Source: Spirogloea muscicola (taxonomy: Eukaryota; Streptophyta; Zygnematophyceae; Spirogloeales; Spirogloeaceae). From it: a stretch of 42,908 nt of DNA. The stretch lies in assembly GCA_009602725.1 (NCBI GenBank), contig WELB01000014.1:515999-558906 (forward strand), given 5' to 3'. Shown here in pieces: positions 11,482 through 21,234 of this stretch (positions within the stretch are counted from its first letter, which is position 1; every line of letters begins with the position of its first letter). The notes beneath the pieces were generated by a model that saw only the letters and a list, made by a program, of their open reading frames with translations, made no database searches and was not told the origin of the DNA. Both the position numbers and the translations under genes were made by a program.

Positions 11482-14400
11482 GCCGTCTGCTTCTACTGCA
11501 AGGAGGGCGGCGGCGGCGGCGGTGGAGGCGGCGGCGGTGGCGGCGCTGGCCTCGTGGTCTGCCGCCACGGGCAATGCCGGCAGCTGTACCATGCCGAGTG
11601 CCTACGGGCGACGACGGCCGACGGCCGCATCTGCCCACTGCACGCCTGCGAGGCCTGCGGCGGCCCCAACGCCGATGGCGATGGCCTCGACGCCACCGCT
11701 GGCGCCTCGTCGTCGCTGCTGCTCCGCTGCGCGCGCTGCCCCCGCGCGCTGCACGAGGCCTGCCTCGCTCGCGTGGGCGGCGCCCGGCTGCTCGCCGGCG
11801 GCGCCCAGCGCCGCTTCCTCTGCGATCGGCACGCCGCCAGAGACGAGGCCCGTGAGGTGCGCCGAGTAATCCCACATTTGCGACTGGCCGCTGTGCCAGA
11901 GCTGGGCAGCCAGTATTTAGGCAAAATCAAAGTCAGGGAGGACGTCAATTTCCCGAGCAACGGGGTTTGAACCTGTGTCCTCAGTCTGCTGTGCGGGAGC
12001 TGCTGCAGGTGGAGCGGGCGGCCATGCGGGCAGGCGACGTGGGTCTGGCGTTCAGGCAGCTGCAGGTGCCGCAGACGCCCGCAGAGTTCGAAATCCCGGC
12101 TGCGCTGCTGGTGCAGGCCGGTAGAGCCCACAAGCCGCCGGCGGAGCGCCCGCCGCCGTTCGTCCACATCAAGCGCAGTATCCTGCCCGCCTCCTGAGCC
12201 GGCTGCTGAGCCGCCAGACTCAGCTAACCTTAATAAGTAATTACCTATACATATATAATAGAATGTAATGACGTACGATGACTTGAATGGGGTTTTGCGT
12301 GTCGCCTGTGTCTTGGCAAGGCATTGTTGTGCTGTGCTCCTTGACGCGCGCCCACTTGAAGGCGAGTACGTCGCAAAGCGGCCCAAGCACAAGGGTAAGG
12401 GGGACTGCATGCCGTGCAGCTGCGCGGCGGCGGCTGAGGTGGCGAACGTGCCCAATGGAGGCGGCGGTGCTGAGCCGAGCGGGCGGTGCGACAGCGACTG
12501 CCTCTGCAGGTACTCTGCTACGCACCGTCCGTCACACCTGAAGCTTGCTCTTCCTCCACGGCGACGATGACGTCAGATGGTTGCTGCCCCTTGCCCAAGG
12601 CGACCCACTATATGATCACCTGTACCTGCTGTGAAGCTGGTAGCAAGCAAGTGGGAGGACACGAAGAGCAGCGACTTGGGGCGACGACTGTCGCAATGCA
12701 TCATCTAGCATTCGCAGCTTGACTGCCAGTCTTTAGAGCGGCTATCAAGCTTCTTGATTAGCCGCGTGAGGCACGTCGGCTTTGGTAGAGCCTGGGACTG
12801 ACGGGCAGACACTGTCCTCGACGGCAGGGTGCTGTTCACCACGTGTTCCAAGCTCTGCGCCTGCGGGCAGACGTGCGGCAACGTGCCCTTCCACAGGCGC
12901 CGCGGCCCCAAGCTCAAGCCCGTCAAGGTCTGCGCTAGCCGGCCCTCACTCGGCCAGCATTGATATCAACAATGGAGCTCTGTCGTGACGGGTTTGCGTT
13001 TCTGAAGCCTGGAAATTGCCGCAGACTGAGAAGTGCGGCTGGGGAGTACGAGCTGCCGAAGACATAAAGGAGGGGTCTTTCATAATTGAATACGTCGGTG
13101 AAGGTGGGAACACTAGCAATTCTGCCTGCCCAGCATACCATCATAAGCATGCCGGCACACCTGGGCTGCTTGATGTGCTTCTTCTGAAGCTCATGTGCAT
13201 CCACGTGAAAAGCACACGAAGCCTGACCTTTATGCAAACTCCATTGCCCCGCAACCTTCAGCCGCCCATGCCTACGCTCTACAATGTTCCTGCTTGATGG
13301 TTGACATCTATTGTATGGTCAGCATCTTGAGAGCATGCAGTCTCATATCTCCATGATGCACTTTCGCTGCAGTCATTGACGATGTGACGTGCGAGCAGAG
13401 GCTGTGGGACTTGAAGGCCCAAAAGGCGCAGGACTTCTACATGGTTGAGATCAATCGCGACACGGTTATTGATGCAACTTTTAAGGGCAACTTGTCGCGA
13501 CTCATCAACCACAGCTGCCGCCCAAATTGCGAGTTGCAAAAGTGGTGCGCTGGACCATTCATCTCTTTGTACATCAATTGCACCTGTTCCAACGTTGACG
13601 AGTATAGCCATCCTGATGAGGGTACACATCTTACAGGCACATTGATGGGGAGATGAGGATTGGCATCCATGCAACTATTGACATTTCAAAGGGCTCCACA
13701 CTGAGCTACAATTACCAGTGAGGGGATTTTGCAGTTGTTTAAGTACCTTGTGATCTGCTATTTACTCCAGGCCTTTGCTCTTGCTCAAGTCTTTCTCTGG
13801 CTATGCCCTCATGGTGGCCTTCTCAACGTGTGCACCTCCTTGTTTTTTTTTTTTTTTTTTCTTGTTAGTAGGGTGGACGGTTGTATACGTGCACAAGAGC
13901 TGGTCGATGATGAGAACCTGATGAGATGATGCGACTGTGGCTGCTTCTGCAGGTTTGTTCAGTTCGGTTCAGAGCGGATGGACTGTCACTGCGGAATGGA
14001 GGGTTGCCGGGGTATCCTGTCAGCCAAAACAAAGGTTGCTTGCCAGCTATCCTGCCATTTCTGCTATTGCTCTACTTCTACACGATAAACCTCCAACCTT
14101 TGGAGCTTAGCTCCACTTTTACCGCTTGCACTATCACAATAAATCTCCACTTTCCGGTTACTGCCTTAGCATTGGTTGCATGTATCTATATGTGCACGTG
14201 ATGTCTGGAGCGCAGAAGGACTACCAGAATGGTGTCCACCGGGAGCTCTTCCCGGCTACCAAACAGCAGCCTCCAACAGCAGAGGGCATTGCTGACAGAG
14301 GTGACATGGAAGCCCAGATCCCTGTGCAACGTCCAGTGTCATTGGGGTGAGAGCTTAGACTTACGTTATGACTGACTTTGACAAGTTGTCTGCAATTCAT

Positions 14401-15590
14401 TAAGCCTCGTGTGTTGTCCTTCGCATGGCTGAATACATCAGACGGGCAGATGCCATCCAGGAGCAAGATTCTGTCCTCAATCTCCCTGTGTGGCAAACGG
14501 GTCAGGGTGTGGTGGCCGCTTGACCAGGCGTAAGTCTGCCGAGAGTAGCTGACGAGCATGGCCTTCATCCGCTTATCGCTGATATTGACGATATTTTTGG
14601 CATTCTCTGGCAAAAGCTGACTAAGACAGCTGCACTTCCGCTTTGCCTGAATGTTGTTCTGCTGAATAGACAAAAGGCTCTGACTGGAAGTTCATATTCT
14701 AAGCTGCAGATTTTACTGCGGAAATATCCAATGCTACAATGTGGTGACCAAAAAACACACGGTGTGACTTGCGCCCCCCCACTACCAGTGATCGGCAATG
14801 AGCAGCCACATTAGGACGAGATAGACTTTATAGACAGGGGGGCTTAATTGCTCTTTGTGCAAACAGATCCTTTACGAGGATGGGACGACAGAGGAGCTGA
14901 ACCTGAGCAAGGAGGATTGGAAGTACGAGGAAGTCAGCAAGCTTGCAATTGCACGCACGAAGGTTCATCAGCCCCAGCCGCGGCTTAAGACTCTTGTTGC
15001 TTGCTGAGCACTGGGCCAGCACCCTGCAATTGTTAAATGATTATCCTCCCTGCACATCTGGATGTCCTGGCCCTGCTCATGCAGATAATGGGCTCACGGG
15101 CTCATGCACAGCATCGTCTAAGTCTGATACATCAATCAAGCTTGCATTACATGCAGAGGGCGGGCAGGAGGCAAGCATGCGAGTTGTTGGGCAGCCGTAT
15201 TAACATCTGGAACACTGAACTACACAGGTATGAACGCAGGCTGCAAGCAGTAGTACGAACTCTTTTGCCGTATTGCTTATGATTGATGCCCTTGTCCATA
15301 TCGACTCCTCTCTGCACGATGGCAGGACACTAATGAGTGCACATGTGTTGTCAGATACTTGACTGCTGAAGTGAAGGACTTCGAGTTCGCAAAGCATTAT
15401 CAGGTCTGTGAGCATTCCCACACCATTAGAGATCTCGCAGAAGTCTCACCTGCATGTTGCACATCATTAAGTGCGCTGACAGCACGCCTCTGAGCAAGGG
15501 CACGGATGACCTTGGCAGGTGGTGTACGACAATGGATTGATTGCCAATATTGACCTTGCCAAGGAACGGTGGCAGCATGCAGCTGATTAA
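11482..15590 (+). CDS. PHD-AWS-SET-postSET protein with two C-terminal Tudor domains (H3K36-type methyltransferase)
   Basis: A nuclear histone lysine methyltransferase of the ASHH3/NSD group, which usually acts on H3K36. Fifteen exons with consistent phases: 11482-11856, 11985-12177, 12362-12509, 12828-12927, 13025-13103, 13373-13544, 13637-13717, 13953-14034, 14216-14346, 14461-14529, 14710-14761, 14867-14962, 15157-15227, 15355-15403 and 15519-15590 (589 residues; the 5' end is in the gap). Domains in order: an NSD-like PHD pair (CFYCKEGG, VCRHGQCRQLYHAECL), a Cys-rich AWS region (SKLCACGQTCGNVPF), SET (KCGWGVRAAEDIKEGSFIIE, LINHSCRPNC, STLSYNYQFVQFG), post-SET (DCHCGMEGC), then Tudor 1 (GKRVRVWWPLDQAFYCG ... 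LYEDG ... NLSKEDW) and Tudor 2 (GSRINIWNTELHRYLTAEV ... VVYDNG ... DLAKERW). The catalytic SET motifs are intact. PHD and Tudor modules suggest that it both reads and writes histone marks. Confidence 0.95.
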
Positions 15591-16094
15591 GGTTCTCTGT
15601 AAACACATGACTCCCTCTTCTGCGATGAGGATCGCTGGGCGGTAAGAGTATGGCTCCTCCGAGCATGTCATATGGATCCCTGAGCTGGCCATGATAGTGG
15701 CACAAAGACCCACCAAGTTGTCAGCTCAAGGCAAGCAGAGCTCGTATGCAGAGCCCATGAGCCTGCCGAACAAAGGCGTTGCAGATCCGAGGCAAGCTGG
15801 GTCAGGGCAAAGACCATATGTAGCAGAATCTCTCTGAGTTGGCCTCACTGAACATGTTTGGCAAAGGTGTCGATGAGGCCAGCCCAGAGACAAGAAAAGA
15901 TGGGGGCAAGGGCTGTGAGTGCTGGACAAGAAAGTGGCTCTACAAAAGGAGATGTAATGTGTGTTAAGTGATGGAGGGCCTGTGTGGCCAAGTAAAAAGG
16001 CAAGCACATTGACAAGTGTACGTCACCTGCTGCTAAACCGACCCGCTCAGTAACCACGAGTCAGCACATACAGGTCGCTAATTTGATGCCTCAA
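15591..16094. other. Intergenic region, nothing recognised
   Basis: The 3' flank of the SET gene up to the first retroelement tail. Short open frames exist on both strands, but none resembles a conserved protein and none has convincing splice context. Confidence 0.5.
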
Positions 16095-16170
16095 AGGGAG
16101 CAAGGGCGTGAAACAGCCAGTCCGAACAGATTGACAAGGTCCGAAGGGGCTAAACAGCGCTTTCCCGACG
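16095..16170 (-). mobile_element. Solo LINE 3' tail, minus orientation
   Basis: The reverse complement resembles the tail at 20640-20760: the block GACAAGGTCCGAAGGGGC here corresponds to the AAGGTCTCGAAGGGGCC block there, next to a decayed GGGCTG hairpin. No coding part of the element is attached. It marks the left edge of a retroelement cluster. Confidence 0.65.
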
Positions 16171-16254
16171 CTTTAGGAGAATCACTCCTTCAGCGACCTG
16201 GGAGCTGGGCTTCGGGAGGGAAGCAGCAAGTACTCTGTCCTGCCCCGTGGGCCA

Positions 16255-16515
16255 CAGGCTATCGCATGCGTTTGGCAGTCACCCTTCAGCAGTCCATGGC
16301 ACACGCCTCGCATCTGCGTGCTGGCCGGGCTCTCGCTGCAGCCTCTGGCTTTTGTCAGGGGGATTGTTTTCCGGCAGCTGGTCCGTCGGATTTGTTCATT
16401 CTTTTTTGGGCTGGCTTGTCCAGCCCCTATCCTCAATGGGCGAGCCCTTCCTTCTTGATTTGGGGCTCCTCACTCGTAGCTACTGAGTGGTCCATCCTCC
16501 ACCCGTTCTGCCATA
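16255..16515 (+). mobile_element. Severely 5'-truncated LINE copy
   Basis: Reads the last codons of the LINE ORF in the plus direction (YRMRLAVTLQQSMAHASHL, RAGRALAAASGF) and then DL. A roughly 64-base hairpin module follows at about 16393-16456 (GGGCTGG-cttgt-CCAGCCC), after which the LINE C-terminus resumes (ggctcctcactcgtagctactgag). GATTTG occurs on both sides of the module and could be a short target duplication. The copy ends abruptly at about 16515, where the minus-strand element begins, so the second element seems to have inserted into this tail. Confidence 0.8.
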
Positions 16516-16650
16516 GCGCTTTTAGGAGAAGAAAGTGCTCGCCCATTGAGAATAGGGGCTGGAACAACCAGCCCGAAAAAGAATGAACAGAGTACGAGAA
16601 GGGGGCCAGGGGAAGCGCTAAGTAACAGAAACAAAGCTGCTACGAGACAC

Positions 16651-19600
16651 TCAGTAACCCCTGCTAAGCAGCCGCAGATCAGAGATGCTGGGCTCCTGGA
16701 AGTGGGTCCCCTGGCCAGAGCCAGAGGCAGCAGCGAGGGCTCTGCCGGCACGAAGGTGCAGCGCCCGGGCCATGGACCTCTGCAGCGAGACGGCCAGGCG
16801 CATTCGATACACTTGCGCCAGCGACCCGGCTGCAGGGAAGTCAACCGGCTCCCCATGGAAGCGCCGGGCGATGGTGTGGCGGGCGAGCTGGGTGAGCAGC
16901 TCGAGCCACCGAGCGCCCAGCGCCCCATGTGTGTCGATGGCCAACGGGAAGAACTCGTCTTCCCGCGGATGATCCGCGTACTTCAGCTCTTTGGCCCGAG
17001 CAGCGCAGGCGACCGCATACCCAGCCGTGGTGGCACATTTGGCTGGGTGTGAGCGGTCATAGGCATCAGTAGTCACCACGTCCAGGAGAAGACGTGGCCC
17101 GCCGGCCTGTCGGGTGGCCACCAGGTCTACACGCCTGGCATGGAGACCGTCGGCCCTGTGCTGGATTGGCATGATTCCGGAGTGCTCTGCTGCCACGGAG
17201 AAACCAGCCTCCAACAGGATGCCATGCATTACGTCGCGGAGGCGGTCGTGGGCCGCTGTCCGCTCTCCGCCGTGGGAACAGCGCAGAACATGAGCAGCCA
17301 GCTCTCCAGGCTCGGTCCCGCGCTCGCCACACTCACATTGACGCACACCCTGGAGACATGGCGGCAGTAGGCCCAGGAGCCGGTGGACGGCACTTCGGAA
17401 TACCTCGTCCGGGAGGGTGAGGGCGTCGTAGAGGGGGAGGGCCTGGAGCCACGCCGCAGCCCCCGGGGAAGAGGCCGAGTGGAGTCTCGCGCGCCCGCGC
17501 AAGTCGGCCTCGGGGAGCTGGAGCACGGCGGTGGTGTAGGCGGCCTTGTCGACCACTGCCGCGATGCGCGCTTGGACGCGCAAGTCGGCGGTGTGCGCGA
17601 GGTGCGCAAAGGATACCGCCTGGCCGGCCAGGTCCGGGTGCGCCGCGAGCAGCTCCTGGTGGGCGGAGCGAAGCGACACCTGGAACGGCAGCGGGCCCAT
17701 GTCGACCTCCGCCACCGCCTGCTCCAGTGCCCGCCGGCCGTGGACCAAGAAGCGCTGGGCCACGGAGGCGGCAGTCTGCGCCCAGCTGCCGAGGTATGCC
17801 GCCCGGCAAGAACGAGCGAGCGGGCGCAGGCCGAGACCACCGTGGCTGAGGGGTAGCGCCGCCTGGTGGATAGCTGCTGGCGACTGGAGGAAGCCCTGGT
17901 GGCGGACCAGGGCCGCCAAGCTCGCCACCATGCTTGCATCGAAATCTGCATACGCTGCCAACGCCCCAGGGGACGGCGGAGTGGCCCGCGTCAGGTACTG
18001 GGGCCGCTGCCCAATGGCCCTGGTCAACATGGCCAGCGATAGTTGCATGTCGTCCAGCTCGGGAAGCCGGGCCGCAGGCTGAAGGTGCTCCGCCAGGCGG
18101 GCTCGCAGCTGCCCCTCCACGAAGGACGGCGCGCCGATGGGGACCCCCAGCAGGGTGAAGCCATCTGCTGGAGTTTGGCAGCCGGTGGGCAGCGTCAGGT
18201 TGGGTGGGAGGCCGCTGGGAGACCAGGCCGCGCACTTTGACGCCCGGGTGGACAGGCCGAGGGTGGCCAGCTGCAGCTCAAGGGTGATGAAGGCCGCCGC
18301 CACGTCTTCCGGAGGGCCGACGATGGTGGTGTCGTCCGCGAAGGAGGGGAGTAGGACTCCTGGGTGTGCCGCGGCGGTTGCCTGCAGGGCCCGGTGGTGA
18401 GCGAGCGCAAAGTAGAAGCCGGCGAGGGGGTCTCCTTGCCGCGTGCCCGCTTGGGACTGCAGGACCTCCACTTGATCTCCCCCTGTCCGCCAGAGGAGGT
18501 CGCTGGGCTGACCGTACCCCAAGCGGAAAAAGGGTACCAGGGAGGGGAAGGATGCCCGGAGCTCCTCCGCAATGCTGGCGCGCTCCACAGTGTTGAAGGC
18601 ATTCTTCACGTCAACGGCCAGCACCAGCCACCCCGGGTGCTGGTCCAAGGTCGCACGAACCCCATGGACGACGGCCTCGCCCCCACTCCGCAGCCCCGCG
18701 CCGTACTGGTGTGGCGCCATGTGCACCTGCGCCGGCCCCGCATGCTGCTGCCAGAGTACGCGGCTCACCAGGCGGTACAGGACCTCCCCAATGGCAATGG
18801 GCCTGACTCCCCCGCTCGGCTTGTCGAGGGCGAGCAGCGTGCTGGTGCACAGTACGCCGCGGATGCTGGCCGGCACATTGTCGCGGGCCATATGCTGGCA
18901 GATCTGCAGCAGCGCGTTGAAGTCTGTTGCCTCACCCTCAAGGAAGATCTCCCGCAGGTGCTCAGTTAGCATGCGGGAGGGGCCGCCGGCGGCTGCGCGA
19001 CGGCTGGTCTGGAGAGCCTTCATGAGGGCGTCGGCGTCCAAGACCACCTCCTCCGGCGGGGCGAACGCGGCCAACCACGGTGGCAGGGGGGAGCTGGACG
19101 GGGGGTGGAGGGAGTCCAGAGCCGCCCGGGTTGCCGCATTGGTCGGCGCCAGCATCGCATCGTCCAGGGCCTGCACAGCCCGGGAGAGCTCGCCCGCGTG
19201 GCCGTAGCGAAGAGCCCTGCGGACGCTGGCGGCCCGGTCGTGTGTTGCCCCTCGACCACCACGGTTGGCTTCGGATGCCGCCACGGCTGCGTCGTGCCTC
19301 GCCAGGAGCTCCTCCCAGTGCCCGCTCTCGAACAACTGGACGCGTTCCAAGAGGGGCTGCTGGCCCTGCTTGCGGCTGTCGAGAGAGACCCGCCCGAGCA
19401 ACAGCCGGGGGAAGAGGATGAACAGCTTCCACGCCGCCTCGTCTCTGTGGTCCGCGACGATCCGCTGTGTCACCGGGCGGAGCGCGCGGCGGAGGTGTGG
19501 GCGTGCCCAGCGTGGAACATGGCGTAGGAGCGGCAGGGCCGCCTGGCGGTGAACTGCGGCCAGGTCAAGGTCGGCCAGCCACTGCCAGTGGTGAGGCGTG

Positions 19601-20550
19601 GGCGGGGACGGCGCGGGAGGCCTGCCTGGTCTGCCCCGACGACCACCCGCCGCCGCTGCGCTCCGCGCCTGCTCCGCACGGTTGATGTTGCCCGCGCAAG
19701 TTCGCTGGTGGTTGGACCGGCCGGACCGCGTGGTGAAGGTCCTCTGGCAAAGCTGGCACCGAGGCGGGTCGGGCGAGGGAGGAGAGGGCGACGGCGGTGG
19801 AGCCGGCTCGCTCGGCGGGGGTGGAGGCGGCGGAGATGGGGGGGGCGTCGATGGCGCCGACTGTGGAAGGCTGGGCGGCTCGAGAGGCGGGATGGCGGAT
19901 GATCGGGAAGGCGGCGTCGGAGGAGGTGGGGGCGGTGGGGACGTCGGCGGCTGTGGTGACGACGGCTCGGCGGGCGGTAGCGGCTGCCGCACCACTGTCG
20001 CCGGAGAAGCACACTCAGGGGCGTCAGGGCCGAGCACATGGGACATGGTACCCTGAGGATGGAGGAGCGTGGTCACCTCGTGGGTCCCCTCGCTTCTCAG
20101 GGGTGGAGGCGATAACGTTGGTGCCCGACACTTCTCTCGGGCGGGAGGCGATAGAGTAGTGGCCTCCGTGGAATGCTCCGTGGAATGCTCCGTGGAATGC
20201 TCCGCCCGAGTGGATGCCAGGGCCTGGACGATGGGGCTGCAAGCCGCGACGGCCGCTGCGGGCGGCGGGCCGGTGGGGCTGGCATGCCCCTTGCAGTGTC
20301 GCCGATGCACAGAGACACCATGGGGAGTTGCGAAATCCCGCGGGCAGGTGGGGCACGGCGCGCGCGGGGGCTTCGCAGGCGAGGGTGGCGACGGCGGAAG
20401 AAGGGGGGGCTGCGGCGGAGGTGGCGTGGTGGCGGCATGGAAGGCGGCGAGGGTGAGAAACCGCTGCGCCCACGCGAACTTGGCCGGGGGAAGTTCGGGA
20501 CTCCGGCTCCGAGGGCGGCGCCGAGAGCTGCACGCCGCCGCGGACCCCAT
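16651..20550 (-). CDS. LINE polyprotein: zinc fingers, reverse transcriptase, restriction-like endonuclease
   Basis: A single uninterrupted 1299-codon ORF. Residues 66-86 (CPTCPRDFATPHGVSVHRRH) and 265-285 (CQLCQRTFTTRSGRSNHQRT) are C2H2/CCHC fingers typical of DNA-binding N-termini in R2-like elements, separated by a Pro/Ser-rich linker. The reverse transcriptase spans about 560-790, with motif A AVDVKNAFNTV (645-655), motif B RQGDPLAGF and motif C FADD (737-740). C-terminally, CECGERG ... HVLRC (1072-1091) is a zinc-knuckle-like cluster. RADGLHARRVDLVA and LLLDVVTTD (1132-1162) match the PD-(D/E)XK pattern of the restriction-like nuclease of site-specific LINEs. No frameshift or stop is present, so the copy may be young or active. 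Assignment to a named clade was not attempted. Confidence 0.93.
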   Translation of the reverse strand: MGSAAACSSRRRPRSRSPELPPAKFAWAQRFLTLAAFHAATTPPPPQPPLLPPSPPSPAKPPRAPCPTCPRDFATPHGVSVHRRHCKGHASPTGPPPAAAVAACSPIVQALASTRAEHSTEHSTEHSTEATTLSPPAREKCRAPTLSPPPLRSEGTHEVTTLLHPQGTMSHVLGPDAPECASPATVVRQPLPPAEPSSPQPPTSPPPPPPPTPPSRSSAIPPLEPPSLPQSAPSTPPPSPPPPPPPSEPAPPPSPSPPSPDPPRCQLCQRTFTTRSGRSNHQRTCAGNINRAEQARSAAAAGGRRGRPGRPPAPSPPTPHHWQWLADLDLAAVHRQAALPLLRHVPRWARPHLRRALRPVTQRIVADHRDEAAWKLFILFPRLLLGRVSLDSRKQGQQPLLERVQLFESGHWEELLARHDAAVAASEANRGGRGATHDRAASVRRALRYGHAGELSRAVQALDDAMLAPTNAATRAALDSLHPPSSSPLPPWLAAFAPPEEVVLDADALMKALQTSRRAAAGGPSRMLTEHLREIFLEGEATDFNALLQICQHMARDNVPASIRGVLCTSTLLALDKPSGGVRPIAIGEVLYRLVSRVLWQQHAGPAQVHMAPHQYGAGLRSGGEAVVHGVRATLDQHPGWLVLAVDVKNAFNTVERASIAEELRASFPSLVPFFRLGYGQPSDLLWRTGGDQVEVLQSQAGTRQGDPLAGFYFALAHHRALQATAAAHPGVLLPSFADDTTIVGPPEDVAAAFITLELQLATLGLSTRASKCAAWSPSGLPPNLTLPTGCQTPADGFTLLGVPIGAPSFVEGQLRARLAEHLQPAARLPELDDMQLSLAMLTRAIGQRPQYLTRATPPSPGALAAYADFDASMVASLAALVRHQGFLQSPAAIHQAALPLSHGGLGLRPLARSCRAAYLGSWAQTAASVAQRFLVHGRRALEQAVAEVDMGPLPFQVSLRSAHQELLAAHPDLAGQAVSFAHLAHTADLRVQARIAAVVDKAAYTTAVLQLPEADLRGRARLHSASSPGAAAWLQALPLYDALTLPDEVFRSAVHRLLGLLPPCLQGVRQCECGERGTEPGELAAHVLRCSHGGERTAAHDRLRDVMHGILLEAGFSVAAEHSGIMPIQHRADGLHARRVDLVATRQAGGPRLLLDVVTTDAYDRSHPAKCATTAGYAVACAARAKELKYADHPREDEFFPLAIDTHGALGARWLELLTQLARHTIARRFHGEPVDFPAAGSLAQVYRMRLAVSLQRSMARALHLRAGRALAAASGSGQGTHFQEPSISDLRLLSRGY
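20166..20203. repeat. Three 12-bp tandem repeats in the LINE ORF
   Basis: The unit CGTGGAATGCTC is repeated three times and encodes EHST-EHST-EHST in the linker between the two N-terminal zinc fingers. It keeps the frame, so it can vary in copy number without killing the element. Confidence 0.9.
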
Positions 20551-20640
20551 GGCGGGCGCCGCCGGCGACGGCGCCGGCGGCGGCCCGGGGTTTAAGAGGG
20601 GTGGCGGCGGCGGCGGCGGCGCCCGCGACCAGATGGATCA

Positions 20641-20760
20641 AAAGAGAATCTGAGGCCCCTCCGTCATTTGGCCCCTTCGAGACCTTTTTTGACAACTCCT
20701 TTCGGGCTGGGTTTTCACAGCCCTTGCCCCCAATGGGAGAGCCACTTCTTCCCCGTGTCG
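20641..20760 (+). mobile_element. Solo LINE-type 3' tail, plus orientation
   Basis: Contains GAATCTGAGGCCCCTCC, GGTC-like and CTTTCGGGCTGGGTTTTCACAGCC segments that match the tail of the diverged LINE at 8746-8917. The hairpin is GGGCTG-ggttttca-CAGCCC. It sits against the 5' end of the intact minus-strand element, in the opposite orientation. Confidence 0.75.
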
Positions 20761-20802
20761 TAGAAATTGCAAGATACGGAGCCAAGAATCGTTACAAATA
20801 AA

Positions 20803-20940
20803 AGAAAGGGCTCGCCCATTGAGGATAGGGGCTGGACAAGCCAGCCCAAAAAAGAATGAACAAAGAACGAGAAGGGGGCCAGAGGAAGCCAGAGGAAGCG
20901 CTAAGAAACCAAAAAAGCACACAAAGAAAAGCCTTCTTCA
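20803..20940 (-). mobile_element. Solo LINE 3' tail, minus orientation
   Basis: The reverse complement matches the 3' tail of the intact element almost base for base (TTAGCGCTTCCTCTGG ... TTCTCGTTCTTTGTTCATTC ... hairpin GGGCTGG-cttgt-CCAGCCC ... CTCAATGGGCGAGCCCTTTC). It lacks any coding portion. It is either an extreme 5' truncation or a small non-autonomous element that borrows the LINE tail. Confidence 0.85.
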
Positions 20941-21019
20941 TCTTGGAAGACATAAAGTGTAATCTAACTTGCACATTCTCTCAATTCATAGATGCATTAT
21001 AAAGACTGTGTTATTTGAC

Positions 21020-21047
21020 GTGCACGTGCACTTGCAGAAGTGCACTT
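21020..21047. promoter_or_regulatory. Two nested palindromes upstream of TBL1, one with a G-box core
   Basis: GTGCACGTGCAC (21020-21031) is a perfect 12-bp palindrome that contains the G-box/E-box core CACGTG. AAGTGCACTT (21038-21047) is a perfect 10-bp palindrome 6 bases further on. They lie about 0.9 kb upstream of the TBL1 start. A regulatory role is inference only. Confidence 0.4.
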
Positions 21048-21234
21048 GCTGATAATTGATCAGTGGCTGTTAGCGCGAACCGGGTATCCGAAATCACCTG
21101 GGGGAGCCACCCCCCTCCCCGCGCCCCGCTCCCGGCTGTATGCCGACCTCTGCCTCAAAACGACACCCTCCCTCCTTTCAAGGAAACGCGTTCCTTCGAC
21201 AAATCCTCGGCCCTCTCACCACGCTCACTGCCAG

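Larger units (their letters stand above)
16521..20640 (-). mobile_element. Apparently full-length non-LTR retrotransposon with intact ORF
   Basis: An element in minus orientation: 5' GC-rich leader near 20640, one long ORF (20550-16651), and a 3' tail down to about 16521 that contains TTAGCGCTT, a CT-rich segment, the GGGCTGG-ttgtt-CCAGCCC hairpin and a CTCAATGGGCGAGC motif. There are no LTRs and no terminal A-tract. The same tail occurs in several other copies in this window. The tail abuts the 3' end of the plus-strand fragment at 16255-16515, giving a tail-to-tail nested arrangement. Confidence 0.9.

Noticed and set aside
10207-11875. Several 400+ residue open frames across the N gap on both strands
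   Set aside because: They are open only because Ns are translated as unknown residues. The flanking real genes are the V-ATPase c'' exons and the PHD exon.
16651-20785. Plus-strand frames of 140-217 residues opposite the LINE ORF
   Set aside because: They are shadows of a GC-rich coding strand. The minus-strand ORF carries all zinc-finger, RT and nuclease motifs.
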